Assembly (NCBI GenBank): GCA_022836615.1
Contig: MU405228.1
Span: 301,350 to 365,349, forward strand
Length of the DNA: 64,000 nt
Direction of reading: 5' to 3'
DNA from: Annulohypoxylon bovei var. microspora
Lineage: Eukaryota > Ascomycota > Sordariomycetes > Xylariales > Hypoxylaceae
The translations under genes were made by a program, and so were the position numbers. A model generated the notes under the pieces. It searched no databases, had not been told where the DNA came from, and worked only from the letters and a program-made list of their open reading frames with translations. Positions 35,651 to 46,117 of this stretch are shown here, in pieces. How positions within the stretch are numbered: position 1 is the stretch's first letter; every line of letters begins with the position of its first letter.

Positions 35651-36224
35651 AGGGTTAGCTAAAAAGTTTAGGTGTCGGACTCTCAGCTAGGGGCTTGTTG
35701 ATTGACTTGTCTAGTAATTTTACAACGAACCCCTCCCCCTTTTGGAATTTTCGATCTTGGCACACACAACCCATGCAATCTCGCGGCTTTTCTTCATCAC
35801 GAAAGATAATTAACGAGAGGAAATGTTTTCGAAATTCGAGAGAATATTATTGTCTCCGTTAATTTGAGAGGCACCTGTTATCTTGGTGTTTCTTTCCAGC
35901 AAGAAACAACCTTGGAAGTTTAGATTAGTCAGCATTGTGTCTCAGGCATACGTCAGAATAAATGAAGCATGTGCTAATGCTATTGTATTAGACTGTGTGC
36001 TGAACTATGGATCCCCTCATTACCTGCCGAATAGTGATCTATCTACTATATTTTAGTGGATAATCGCTACAGCTCAAGTAGCTTGACCACTAAAAAAAAG
36101 ACGCCACACGGTGCGAGTGTACTGCAATTTCATAGTGTGTATCATTTTTAATTCCTTGGAACGTCTGTTGAAAGTAACAAAACCAAACGCCTTTCTATAA
36201 CATTGCCTATATATATATGATCCG
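35651..36224. other. Intergenic, no gene seen
   Basis: This lies between the convergent ends of the carboxylesterase and the caspase-like gene. A small overlapping frame at 36074-36271 is a shadow. A short (AT)n tract lies near 36208-36217. Confidence 0.55.
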
Positions 36225-39200
36225 TTATCTCCCTTTCCGCATATTCTGCTCCCAACACTCGTTAGTAGCATGTACTAATTTTCCAAAATCCAGCAGTGGA
36301 ATAAATCCTATGAAGAAAACCTTCACGTTGTGTTCGATCGTAATAAGCTTGGCGTAATTAACCCTACTTTCCTTGGGAAGGGGTTCGTCGTCTTTATAGC
36401 CATCCACTTTGATTGGGGGAAATCCTAGCTCAGGCTCCCCCTTTAGGAGCCTAGGTCCCCTCTCCCCTGTATTGCCCAATACGCTGTATACTATGCCGTG
36501 GGTCTTCGGGTTCACGCCGCTTTTGGTACAGCCTCGTCTTTCATAAGTGAGGATTGGACTAGGATAAATCAGTTGGGGCGAATCCAATATCACATGTCCT
36601 TATGCACGTACTTACACGCAGGTAGAATGACCTTCCTCTTCGGTTGCGACAATTATGAACCGCCGAAAACCAATATAGAACTTGCCGCCACTTCTACCTT
36701 TAACGCCTAACGTTCTAGCATCTGTTTGTTCTGACCATAGGATTTTAAAGACCTATAGGTATTTATTAGCGCGATCGATATGAGCGAAAGAATTTCCTTA
36801 CCCGCCCAGGTTGGAATTCGGTATGTTTGTGTATTCGATATCCTATGGAAACAATGGGTTAGTATAATATTCTTATCACTCTCTTGGATTAAGGGGTGGA
36901 TAAGCCTACGAGCGTCCAAGAACGTCCTAGGATCTTCAACATCGACTCGCTCGGTCGATACGGATGGATATAGATAGGATTTGACAGAGGCGGTTTCCAT
37001 GGGATCTAATTATATCTTGGAGTTAGTTTATCACGCATTAAGGTAGAAAGGATACTTCGTACCATTTATGGCGGCATGTCTAGATTTAATTGTGGGATAA
37101 TCAGCTTCCAATTCAGTAATCTCGTAATGTTCGAATTCTACGATAGGCGCGGCGAGATCGGAAGAGACTGAAGGTTGTGAATCTGAATCTGAATCTGAAT
37201 CCTCTGATAGATATTCAAGCTCAGGGTCAAAAGACACCACTTTATTTCTGGTTGCCATCGCTATCGATTGTTCGTTCCCTGTCAACTCAACTAATAACTT
37301 GTCTAGAGATGACATCGAATCCCTATCTCCTTTCATGTAGGTCTAATATACGATATTGTGGTTAAAATTGGTTCAGGCGTGTTGAAGGATGGTAGTAACA
37401 GGTCTAATACATAGGAATATACTTGCCTTCATCAATTGTTCATGAGCATATGACAACCCAGTCCGTTGCACTTCAGATTCGTCGTCATTTTCTGCTCCTT
37501 TTAAACGGATAACCGGCAATGCCCTAGTATTTGGTTCGGGATTAGTATCCTGCAGTTTCTGCTGTAGGCCGTGTTGCAGCGAGTCTGTAATTTCCGAATG
37601 ATTCTGTGCTGTTTCTCCTGTATTGCTATCTTGTACCACAGGATCTGGGGTGTCTGTGGTTGTCGGATATGACTGGGCAATACCCTTTTCCGGATTTTTC
37701 TTAGCACGTGGAAGGTCATGTGAAGTAGGTTCCGGGTGTGATTCATCTTTTTCCTTCACAATATTACGAGCTGGCTCATTCTCAATATCTAGCGGCTTCT
37801 TCTGGAGAACCGTTTCTATGGAGATATCCGGAGTAGACTCCAGCATCGAGGGAGCTGTACCCAAACCTATGTAAGTAGTGGTATATATACTATTTGAATC
37901 GTGTTTCACTCACAAATCCCCGAACTCCACCCGCCAGAACTTGGATTGCTCCAGAGCTTGCTGTGATTAGTTGATGCCTCGGAGAATGTCTGATGCGTAG
38001 TCTCTGGAATGGATGTGGAATCCGCTCTGTCATCGTCATTGTGCCAATACCAATCATATAGTCGACCAAGCGGTCCAGTCAAACGGTTTGCGACATCGAG
38101 CCAAGATGGGCCGTATTTAATGAGATGCTTCGCACTTATATACTGAAAGATAAAAGTCTGCGTAGATTAGACTTAAGACTCACTAACTAATCATGTGAAG
38201 ATAGGGAGTACCTTGTATTGTAAGATATCATCTTCGGATATCACTTTAACTTCATCGGGGATCTCATTCAAGTCTTCTAAAACTTGGTCAAAGAGAAATT
38301 TCAACTGAAATCTATCTTCATTTCCACTCTTCTCGAGATGAACGAAGGTTTTTGGGAGAACTCGGTCGACAGCACCAAGAACCGTAACGAGCCTCCGGTC
38401 CTCTCTTATTTCCGAATTGTGTAGATAAGTATGGGGGTAGTCCATTGCACTAATCAATTGACTGTCCGCTGGCGTTTGATCCGTCGCTGAACCCCCCGTC
38501 AATCGCCTACCTGGCTTCATCTCTCTCTCGTGGGTTTGGAATGTGCGAAATATCTGGTTGCTAGATGAAGGTGGTATGTTTGTGTTCGATATACCAATAG
38601 GCTTTTCACCCCTGACAAATCCTACAAAGGTAACGGCCGGGTTTCGGGGCAGTAAGTCCCATACTTGAAGGGGTAGCTCGACTAATAACAATTCCGAATA
38701 GCTTCGATAGATCTTTTCAAACTTAACTACACTGTGAGGGGCCGCAAGGATCCACTTTTTGAGCGCTTCTGTATTATAGTCATTTTCGACTAATCGGACT
38801 GCTAACAAAACCTTAGGTGGCTTTGTGTGTTCGGCTTCGCTTTTTTTGCCATTCTGGTCTTGCTGTAGATGTAAAACTTGTTTCTTTTTCGGAGCTAAGA
38901 ATATGGTCCTTGGTGTTTCATTCACGGACAGCGACATGTGGATAGGGGTTGTTCGTACTGGTTTGGTTAAAGCAATTTTCCCAGTTCTCTTATCCTTTTT
39001 GGTTTTGCCATCTTTTGTAAACATACCACGAGCTTTCCAGTTTTGAAGCCTGTCTATGATCCCTCGGTGAAGATCAGCCACCGACAAAGGTGCAGAAGAG
39101 TAGAGGGCTTCACACAGTTCGTCAATGAGAGCCATCGTGAAAGAATCGGGTCCGGCGTTGGGTACTTTAGTCTCGAATCCTCCTGCGAATAAACACTCAA

Positions 39201-40057
39201 CGACAGCTCTGCTATTCTTGTCGTTGGTTGGGTGAGCATATAGCGAGTGACAGCAATCATATATCAGTAGGACGTCTGGAGAATCGTCTTGGGCACGGGC
39301 AAGTATGGGCTGGATATTGGCTGTATCGAAGCTAGTCCCTAAATCTCCATCACGGTTCCTAAGTCATGTCAGTACTGTGAATTCTCCATGTTTGATTCAT
39401 CTACGGTTCTGGGATATGGATGGGACTTAATAAATCTTACTTGGAATGCCATATTGGCGGAGCACCACTATGTGTACCATGTCTGGCGTGTCCGGCGTAG
39501 TATACAATCAATAGGTTATCTTGTTGGCCGTATTCCTCAATGAAACCATCAACTTCCCTTCTTATTTTTAGATCTGCCTTAAATGCAGGGACTATTAGCC
39601 GATGCATATCGTAGCCGAACTCATCTGCTAAGACGTTGCCCAGTCGCGTAACCTCTCGCTCCATGTGTGGTATGTCATTATCCTCCCAGGTAATCATTAA
39701 CACATGAACGTCGGAGTAAGTGATATGACGTCTAGGCCATGCTGCGTCTATGGCATTGGTAAGGTCGTTTAGCCATTCATCAAGCTGCAAGTGATACCCC
39801 GAGGTAGAGATATCATGTGATGGCATAGGTTCATGAGAGTTAACGTCGTCGTAGTCAATGAATGCTCCACATTTGCATTTTCGGGATGTACCATTCAGGT
39901 TAAACGAATACTGAGAGGAGATGGCTGTTTCGGTATCCACGATGGAAGCCGGCGAGAATGTTGCAGAAGCCTGCAATTGGGGGCTATAATACTCGCTTGA
40001 TGATTCATCTTGCTCCTGGTCATCCGACTCCTCCGGTTTGTCCAATTGTGTAGGCAT
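36225..40057 (-). CDS. Caspase-fold (peptidase C14-like) protein with C-terminal DUF6590 domain, nine exons
   Basis: The exons are 40057-39441, 39358-38212, 38142-37914, 37866-37427, 37342-37063, 37005-36910, 36842-36802, 36752-36616 and 36558-36225. All join in one frame to give 1106 residues. The caspase-like domain (about 95-300) has YYAGHA with His190 and LIYDCCHS with Cys242 as the likely dyad. A region typical of fungal caspase-like proteins follows (LLAVRLVENDYN...ELPLQVWDLLPRNPAVTFVGFV). A long polar middle (about 590-905) includes an SDSDSDSD run. The C-terminal ~150 residues match DUF6590 (GRVFKILWSE, KFYIGFRRFIIVA, PILTYERRG, HGIVYS, SRVNYAKLITIEHNVKVFFIG). The intron between exons 4 and 5 is GC-AG. 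Inferred role: regulated proteolysis, perhaps in cell death or self-recognition; not proven. Splitting into several genes remains possible, but frame continuity argues for one. Confidence 0.75.
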
Positions 40058-40908
40058 GGTGAGCAACGAACTCTTGAACTAGGTAAGTCCCCCATCATTG
40101 ATAGTGATATTCATAAGATTAGCCCTGCGAATATTTGAGGCTGAGCTGATATTGGTGTTTTTGTCACGTGTGAAACATTAAGGGGCGGGATGGGATGGGA
40201 TGACTTGGCAGAAGTGCCCAACTACTACCTCAAGATGTACACTTTTTGGCTAACCACTCTTGGAATACCGTACATATGAGAGCCTCGTCTGCCCTCTTAG
40301 CAAATATATTCCAGTAACAGGATTCATGGATAGGTACGTCACAAACTACTACCTACTTTGGATGGTCATAAAATTTATCTGTAGCAGAAAGAAAGACTAG
40401 TACTTTAAGTTATTTCATGAAAGATAGCAACAACACTCATTCTGCTACAGAGAGTTAAAGTCACCGAAACTACGTTAACTTAATGTAGCAAAAAGCCCGA
40501 GGATTCCGCTATAGATCTAGCCACTAATTAGCCAATCATCTACTTACTCTGCCGCTTTCTCTCTCTTCATTTAGAGACTAGGCGTATTGGCGTCTTACTT
40601 GCATGCGAAGGATCAGCATCCGATAGGGGACCATACACCAATTAGAAAATGACCTTATACGTTTAATGATAGCGGTGAAATTTACTTAGACCGGGCTGCC
40701 GGAGCGATCTGCTACGAAGTGTGAAGATAGTAAAAGCATTCTTTATATTGTTTATCAAGTTAAAGGTGCCTGGGTATTATAGTACCAGATTTGACTACAT
40801 CACTCAAATGTGTCTATAAGTTTCATAAAAGACTCGGAGCAATTAATCTAGGTTTTCCAGTATCCTTTATTTTCTTGAAACGGACCAATTTCAAACCCCC
40901 GGAACTCC
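40058..40908. other. Intergenic between caspase-like and DUF6594 genes
   Basis: About 850 bp, AT-rich. The caspase-like gene's promoter should be here. A plus-strand frame at 40791-40985 overlaps the end of the DUF6594 gene and is a shadow. Nothing else is recognised. Confidence 0.5.
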
Positions 40909-42073
40909 TTACTTCCCTAGCTGCAAAAAGACAACAAGGACGGCAGAATATCTGTAGCTGGTCAGAACATTTCGTATTTTCGTAGATATGATTTCATACC
41001 CTGCGGTTGCTGCTAGCGTTTCGAATGGTCTTCCTAGTGTAGCCAAAGTAAGGAAAAATAAGCAAATGATTATGAAAGACGTGATAACAGCCAATTTGGA
41101 ATGTATATCATCCAGTGCCTGAAGAATCCATAGCGGGGCAATTAACATTAGTAGAGCGATAATTAAAACTGCAATGGATCCAAAGGCATCTATAGCCTGA
41201 TCGTTGAAGTGGTATACTTCGTTTCGGTCGCGTAGGCTCATGCTAGGTGGGGAGTTCTTCTTAAAGAGGCCTAGAAAGGCCCATGTTCGCAGCACGACTT
41301 GATCCTCGAAGAATATTCGAAGGATAGACTTCTCTCCGCATCCCAATATGAGATCATCTGGATGTTTGATGAAGTCTGTCTCGTCTTCCGCAATCGCGCC
41401 CCTATTGCAGGCAAACCAAGTTTCGATGTTTTGGATATTCCTCTTCGGAGCTGTTGTCATATTCCTTAACGAACAGTGGTCCAATAGTAATCGATCTAAA
41501 CATGATGTGTTAATGTTTTAACTCCAGAAGATAATAGTTACATGAGGCGAGGAATCGACAAGACACACCGTATTCTGCTAGCTTAGCTGTTATTTTAGAG
41601 ACAAGCTCGGCTCTTTCTGGTAAATCGTCTCTGATAGTACCATTATTGATATCCCAAGCCTCTGACAACCTTTGCTCTGTGCCAATACACACGACTGGGT
41701 CTACATCCTTTTTAGACATCGTTGTATCAATAACAACAGTTGGATTAGATCCAATAAGTTTTGTTGTTTTTAAACTAAACCGTTCATCCATCAAATCAAG
41801 TCTTTTCTCGAGTTCGGCCAAGTGGTCTTGGAGTGTCAATATTGCTCTAGTATGAAGTCTTCCAAATCTTCGAACCGCAAAGAAATCCGGATCAGCAGCA
41901 ACATATGAAGTAAAATCTTTATAACCTCTGTATTTCCTAATATTAAAAATAGCAAATTAGTAGCCATATAACGATTCTTAGACATGTAAAGCCTACCATG
42001 GACACTCGGCAATCTCGCGCTCCGTTGGTGAGGAATCTGAAATTCCTATCGAAACTTCGGTTAATTTAGACAT
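40909..42073 (-). CDS. DUF6594 membrane protein, three exons
   Basis: The exons are 42073-41997, 41936-41569 and 41495-40909, giving 343 residues. The N-terminal domain has the DUF6594 pattern: KYRGYKDFTSYVAADPDFFAVRRFGRLHTRA, then a coiled-coil-like LQDHLAELEKRLDLMDERF, and LAEYDRLLLDHCSL across the second intron. The end has two hydrophobic hairpin segments (SIAVLIIALLMLIAPLWIL and LAVITSFIIICLFFLTLATL). The last stretch (YRYSAVLVVFLQLGK) is the usual family ending. Known: DUF6594 proteins are abundant in filamentous fungi and largely uncharacterised. It sits just upstream of the caspase-DUF6590 gene on the same strand, 851 bp apart, so they have separate promoters. A membrane-acting partner role is conjecture. 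Confidence 0.82.
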
Positions 42074-42523
42074 GAGATTTATCTGCGTAGATTATTATAA
42101 TCTTTTTCTAGCCATACTTTCCACAGCGCTATAGATTTGGGGGGGGAGAACCAATTTATAGTCAGAAATACTACGATGCTTGTACCCGAAATGGGATTCC
42201 ATGCATAAAATAGTGGCTTCGCAGCCTCACTGGCTGGGCGGCTTTAGGGTGCCTTATATGCAGCTTTAAAGCAGGCTGCGGCGCCAAAAGTACCTCATAT
42301 ACCTACCCCGCTTGTAAACGCCCTTTTAAATATGCCTCAGTCTGATTTTGGGGAGGAATAACATTGAATATTGACCTAATTTGTTGCCCAAAAAGCCTGA
42401 CGTGTATTTTTTAAGAAAGACCGTACTACATTCCCTTAAGTCTGAACTATTACACGTGTAAGTAAGTAACAATGGAAATTTGCGAAGTAATACTGACCAA
42501 GTAGAGCAGTATTGCAGATTAAA

Positions 42524-42838
42524 ATGCCAGATTCGGCAGATCCCGAGACCAACGATAATATCCAGCCACCCAATTCCAAAACCAACGGCAATACCCAGCC
42601 ACCCGATGAGGCGGATGTGACCAACGACGAGCCAGAACCGAGCGAGGATGCGTCAGATGAAACAGACTACCAGGCTGCCTACGCTGAGCAGTTTAATGAA
42701 GAAGAAGAAGACCATTGGGATGATTCATACGGAGAGGGAGATGAAGAGCCACCAAGTCGTGGCGGGAAACACACGGGTACGGTAACTAGTGGTGGCGGCA
42801 CTGTTGCGCCGAAGCCACCCCCAAAAAATAATCCTTAA
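42524..42838 (+). CDS. Small acidic, disordered hypothetical protein
   Basis: A 104-residue frame opening at the ATG at 42524. It is rich in Asp, Glu, Pro and Asn, with two related PP-N/S-KTNGNTQPP-like phrases near the start and an acidic middle (QFNEEEEDHWDDSYGEGDEE). The tail is Gly/Pro-rich and ends PKPPPKNNP. There is no signal peptide, membrane segment or known domain. An AG just upstream (TTGCAG before the ATG) could be a splice acceptor from an unseen exon. Codon-level composition differs from the AT-rich flanks, which favours a real gene, but support is modest. It is divergent from the DUF6594 gene. Confidence 0.45.
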   Translation: MPDSADPETNDNIQPPNSKTNGNTQPPDEADVTNDEPEPSEDASDETDYQAAYAEQFNEEEEDHWDDSYGEGDEEPPSRGGKHTGTVTSGGGTVAPKPPPKNNP

Positions 42839-44262
42839 GGGGAAGGGCGGCTTTTCGTCATGAGGCTTGAAGAAGCAACTTAAGATAGGGGAGTCAAATG
42901 TATATGTCCTCGGACTTCTACATATCTTGTACGACAACAAGAATTATTTCCGACTACTTGCTTTTGTGCTTCAACAATCTATAGTCTGGGGGGATTTACC
43001 CCTGAGCCCCTGAGATAGTCGCTGACCCATAAAAAGAAGTGTGTGGGGCCGAATGATTTCATAGAATGCCTAGGTACAACTAGGTCCACGCAGATATAAG
43101 GAGTATGCTTGACTTATTGATTCTAGAGAATTATCATACCGTGTCTACTCATACTTATTATTATATGCCTATCTAGGTACCTAAGTAGATAGGTGCTAAG
43201 GGAGTCTCACAAGAAGATAAAGCGCTAAAAGGTAGATGTGACAAGGGTTAATATAAGGGCTTGGATATCAGGGATCAGATTCAGTATAATAATTCTCTAT
43301 GGTCCTAAGGTCCATGATTCCTTGTTCCTGACGGAAGGGGATCTGTTGACCTATTCAACTTCAATCTGTATGAGGTAGCCTGGCGCTGTAAGCGCCCTCT
43401 AAATTATGTTGGTTCAATCTTTAAACCTCTTGCATATAACAACCTGTATCTCATGACTGTTTTCATCCAATAGCTTCTTGCATCCTGTGCCAACACTCGT
43501 ATATGCGCTGCTGTACCAACTACCAACAGTCGTATCTCCAATCCCCGTATGACAGTAGAAGCGATTTCTGGTGGAATGCAGTACGAGAAGACCAAAGGGA
43601 ACATCGCCGATGACCAAATAAAAAAAGCATCAAAAAGCTCAGTTCTAAATTCATTTGAATCCAGAACCTACGAAAAACTCTCGTGGAAGGCCTTAGCGTC
43701 AAGTCACAGTTTAGTGCATTCTCATCGGAAATGCGCAACAGTACCAGTCCGCCACATATTCTTCTCGTGGAGTTTTCTCTAGCCTCAAGTCACCCAGTAT
43801 TCTGAGGTCGGCTTGGAGAGTTGGCATTTATTATTCCTTATAACCCTTCTATCGGACATTCTGGGCACCTAGGCAACACCCGAGTTTAGGTACTCCTTGA
43901 AGATAACCTTGTTGCGGGGCAACTGCCACAGCTTCCACCACATGATGAGGTTCGGCCTACTTTCAGTGAATTTATCTCATCAAGCTTAATGTTCCCCATC
44001 GCTTACTACCTTCGTACTTTTGAGTAATAGGTATCTTATAATAGGGATTCGTCTCGTCTTATAGCCGTTAAAAGTTATCGGCTTATTTCCGTACCATTCA
44101 TTGGCAGCAGCAACATTGCATCACCCGAGATATTCCTTTCTGTCGATGAATATGAATCAGCATGGGCCAGATTAAGGCGAATTCCTCATGTGCCTTGGTA
44201 TCTAGGTGTACATGGTTTCATGGTACATAGGTAACATTCGAAAATGGTCTTAACTAGGTACT
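42839..44262. other. Intergenic, 1.4 kb, no supported gene
   Basis: Overlapping frames of 60-80 codons on both strands at 43404-43782 contradict each other and show no family resemblance. An imperfect hairpin lies at 43168-43193 (8-bp arms CCTATCTA/TAGATAGG) and includes the TAGGTACCTA motif that recurs in other spacers of this window. Confidence 0.5.
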
Positions 44263-44673
44263 TTATCCGCCTATATTTGAATCGCAGGAACTTACAGGCG
44301 CATCCTCAACTGAAGTTGCATGCTCCCTATAGTACCGGGCCATATCATCGAATTCCTTTGTCCCCGGAGGCCAACTACTTCCATCCTCCCGAAGAAACTT
44401 CTTCAATCCCTCATATTCGGGAGAATTTATCTTAATGGTATATGTTTTTCCTGCCAAATTGTCTTCGAGGAAAGTACTGTCTGTCTGGACAACGTTCCAG
44501 CTATCGTGGGCATGCTTACGCATGTATTCCAAGCGCTCGGTGTGGGTTGAGAGCTTCTCATAAGCCCGGCCGTCGTCAGAATCGATCAAGATGGTGTAGA
44601 CCTTGTATCTCCCGTCTGAACTTCCTTCTTTATCGTGTATCTTGTAGTATGGGTACTGCTCAGGTTGAGCCAT
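44263..44673 (-). CDS. Small soluble protein sharing a module with the secreted protein at 46118
   Basis: A single exon of 136 residues from the ATG at 44673 (GAGCCATGG on this strand reads as a good start context). There is no signal peptide and no membrane segment. Its centre contains DGRYKVYTILIDSDDGRAYEKL followed by ERLEYMRKH. This aligns with the C-terminal part of the protein at 46118-46648 (DGRFKYTVKRDSPEGKAYDKL...IEHLRTF), with about 15 identities over 34 positions by eye. A second, weaker copy may lie further on (KTYTIKINSPEYEGLKKFL). The function is unknown. The two related genes are 1.4 kb apart and divergently transcribed. A paired ACGTCA site lies upstream. Confidence 0.65.
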   Translation of the reverse strand: MAQPEQYPYYKIHDKEGSSDGRYKVYTILIDSDDGRAYEKLSTHTERLEYMRKHAHDSWNVVQTDSTFLEDNLAGKTYTIKINSPEYEGLKKFLREDGSSWPPGTKEFDDMARYYREHATSVEDAPVSSCDSNIGG

Positions 44674-44883
44674 GGTTTAGTATTATATTACTGTGTTGTC
44701 GAGACTGGGCAGTATTGTTCGCGGAACGGATGGATGAGTGAGTTTGGATATTGTGTAAGAAGAACTGGGTAGACGAGAAACAGTTGTGCCTCTTGACACT
44801 TCAGGGGCTTTATCAGCTAATACACAAGACGCTGTATGAGGTCAGCTCTTTCGACAGTTCCTGCTTATGTTATTCCATTTCCC

Positions 44884-44900
44884 TACGTCACAGTGACGTA
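44884..44900. promoter_or_regulatory. Perfect inverted repeat with two ACGTCA (CRE/bZIP-type) half-sites
   Basis: The 17-bp site TACGTCACAGTGACGTA is two perfect 8-bp arms around one base. Each arm holds ACGTCA, the half-site of CRE/ATF-type bZIP factors. It lies 210 bp upstream of the ATG of the 44263-44673 gene and 1.2 kb before the secreted gene. A regulatory role is inferred. Confidence 0.45.
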
Positions 44901-46117
44901 TCAATCAGCTGAGCCGCTTACAGTCAGCTTCCTTTAACCACCTAATGCCGCAAGCACTACGCGCAGTACGCGTAGGATTTCAGCCTTGCCAAGACCGGAC
45001 GTCTGCGATTTTTAAAATAAGAATTTGCGGGGAATAATTGTTGTAGAAACATAACTCAAGAATCCTTTTTTATGCTATCCCACGAAATCGCACGTGACTG
45101 GAACTATTTATTGACATGCCAAACCGCCGGTATAACCGACTCAAGTCGCACGATCCAATTAGATTTACTTACGCGGAATTCCGGGGTAACAGCTCCGCTG
45201 TATCTTGCAGGGAAGACACTTAGTCCTGCCGCCCTGCCCTGCCGCCTCAACCGAGCGCCGACAGGACAGGCCGAGTGAGAAGTGATCGGCATATAAATGG
45301 GGCGTGACTTACGGAATATTGAATGAGCCAATTAGATAACACCAGTTCCAATGTTATGTTTATTTAGAGCAAACAGGATTCAAGAAGGACTAGGCTAACT
45401 CTTCTAAATTGCCAAGTGATACAAGACTGAACGATCATCGAGACACAAAATGATTCCTATTAGTTTGTATTTACGACTTGGTGTTTATTGACAGGCACAG
45501 CGTAGGAAGGATTCGCTACAGAGCCATTTGCCTGTAGATCGGCAGGCCCCCAGAATCCGTTTCCAAAGAGGGTAATAATTTATCGTAACTTCAACCTTTT
45601 GACTACTGAACATCTCTATATCCTTGAAACAATGCCATCTTTTATGGACTCTTCTTTACTATTTTCGGAAATATTGACAATTAACATCAGACGACAGTGG
45701 CTAAAGGGGTTGACATAAGATCATGAATTGTCGGTTACGGTTTTTGAAGTCCAAACACTGTTGATATAGGGATCGAGATACTTATTATACAAGAAAATGA
45801 GGTGGAAAACTACGTATCTGACACAGTACGGATACTTCCCTTGGTACCTATTTGCCTAGGTAATGTACATCAGACAACCAGGTTCACGATTTTACGAAGT
45901 TGTCTTATTCCTTGAAAGAAGACTCTTGAAATAGAAAAGAGACAACTTTAATAGACCGCACTCGCAATATAAAAACCATCTCTCCCCAAGGTCTTTGGAG
46001 ATAGATCTAGCAAGTCAAGCAGAACAACCTCACCAACCCAAACAGACAGACACAATTACCCCTGACATTCAAACAAATACCTGCCAAACAATCTTTGCAC
46101 CTCAAAACATAATCACA
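44901..46117. other. Intergenic/promoter region of the secreted Cys-rich protein
   Basis: About 1.2 kb without a supported gene. The last 150 bp form a recognisable promoter and A/C-rich leader for the gene at 46118. Short overlapping frames at 45072-45331 are shadows of each other. Confidence 0.5.
45968..45975 (+). promoter_or_regulatory. TATA box of the secreted Cys-rich protein gene
   Basis: TATAAAAA lies 143 bp before the ATG at 46118. It is followed by a C/T-rich stretch and then a long A/C-rich leader. Distance and order fit a TATA-driven fungal promoter, which suggests a tightly regulated or strongly expressed gene. Confidence 0.6.

Noticed and set aside
36707..37000. Reading 36707-37000 as a stand-alone protein
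   Set aside because: Two introns with good GT-AG signals (36909-36843 and 36801-36753) inside it restore the DUF6590 motif GRVFKILWSE in a different frame.
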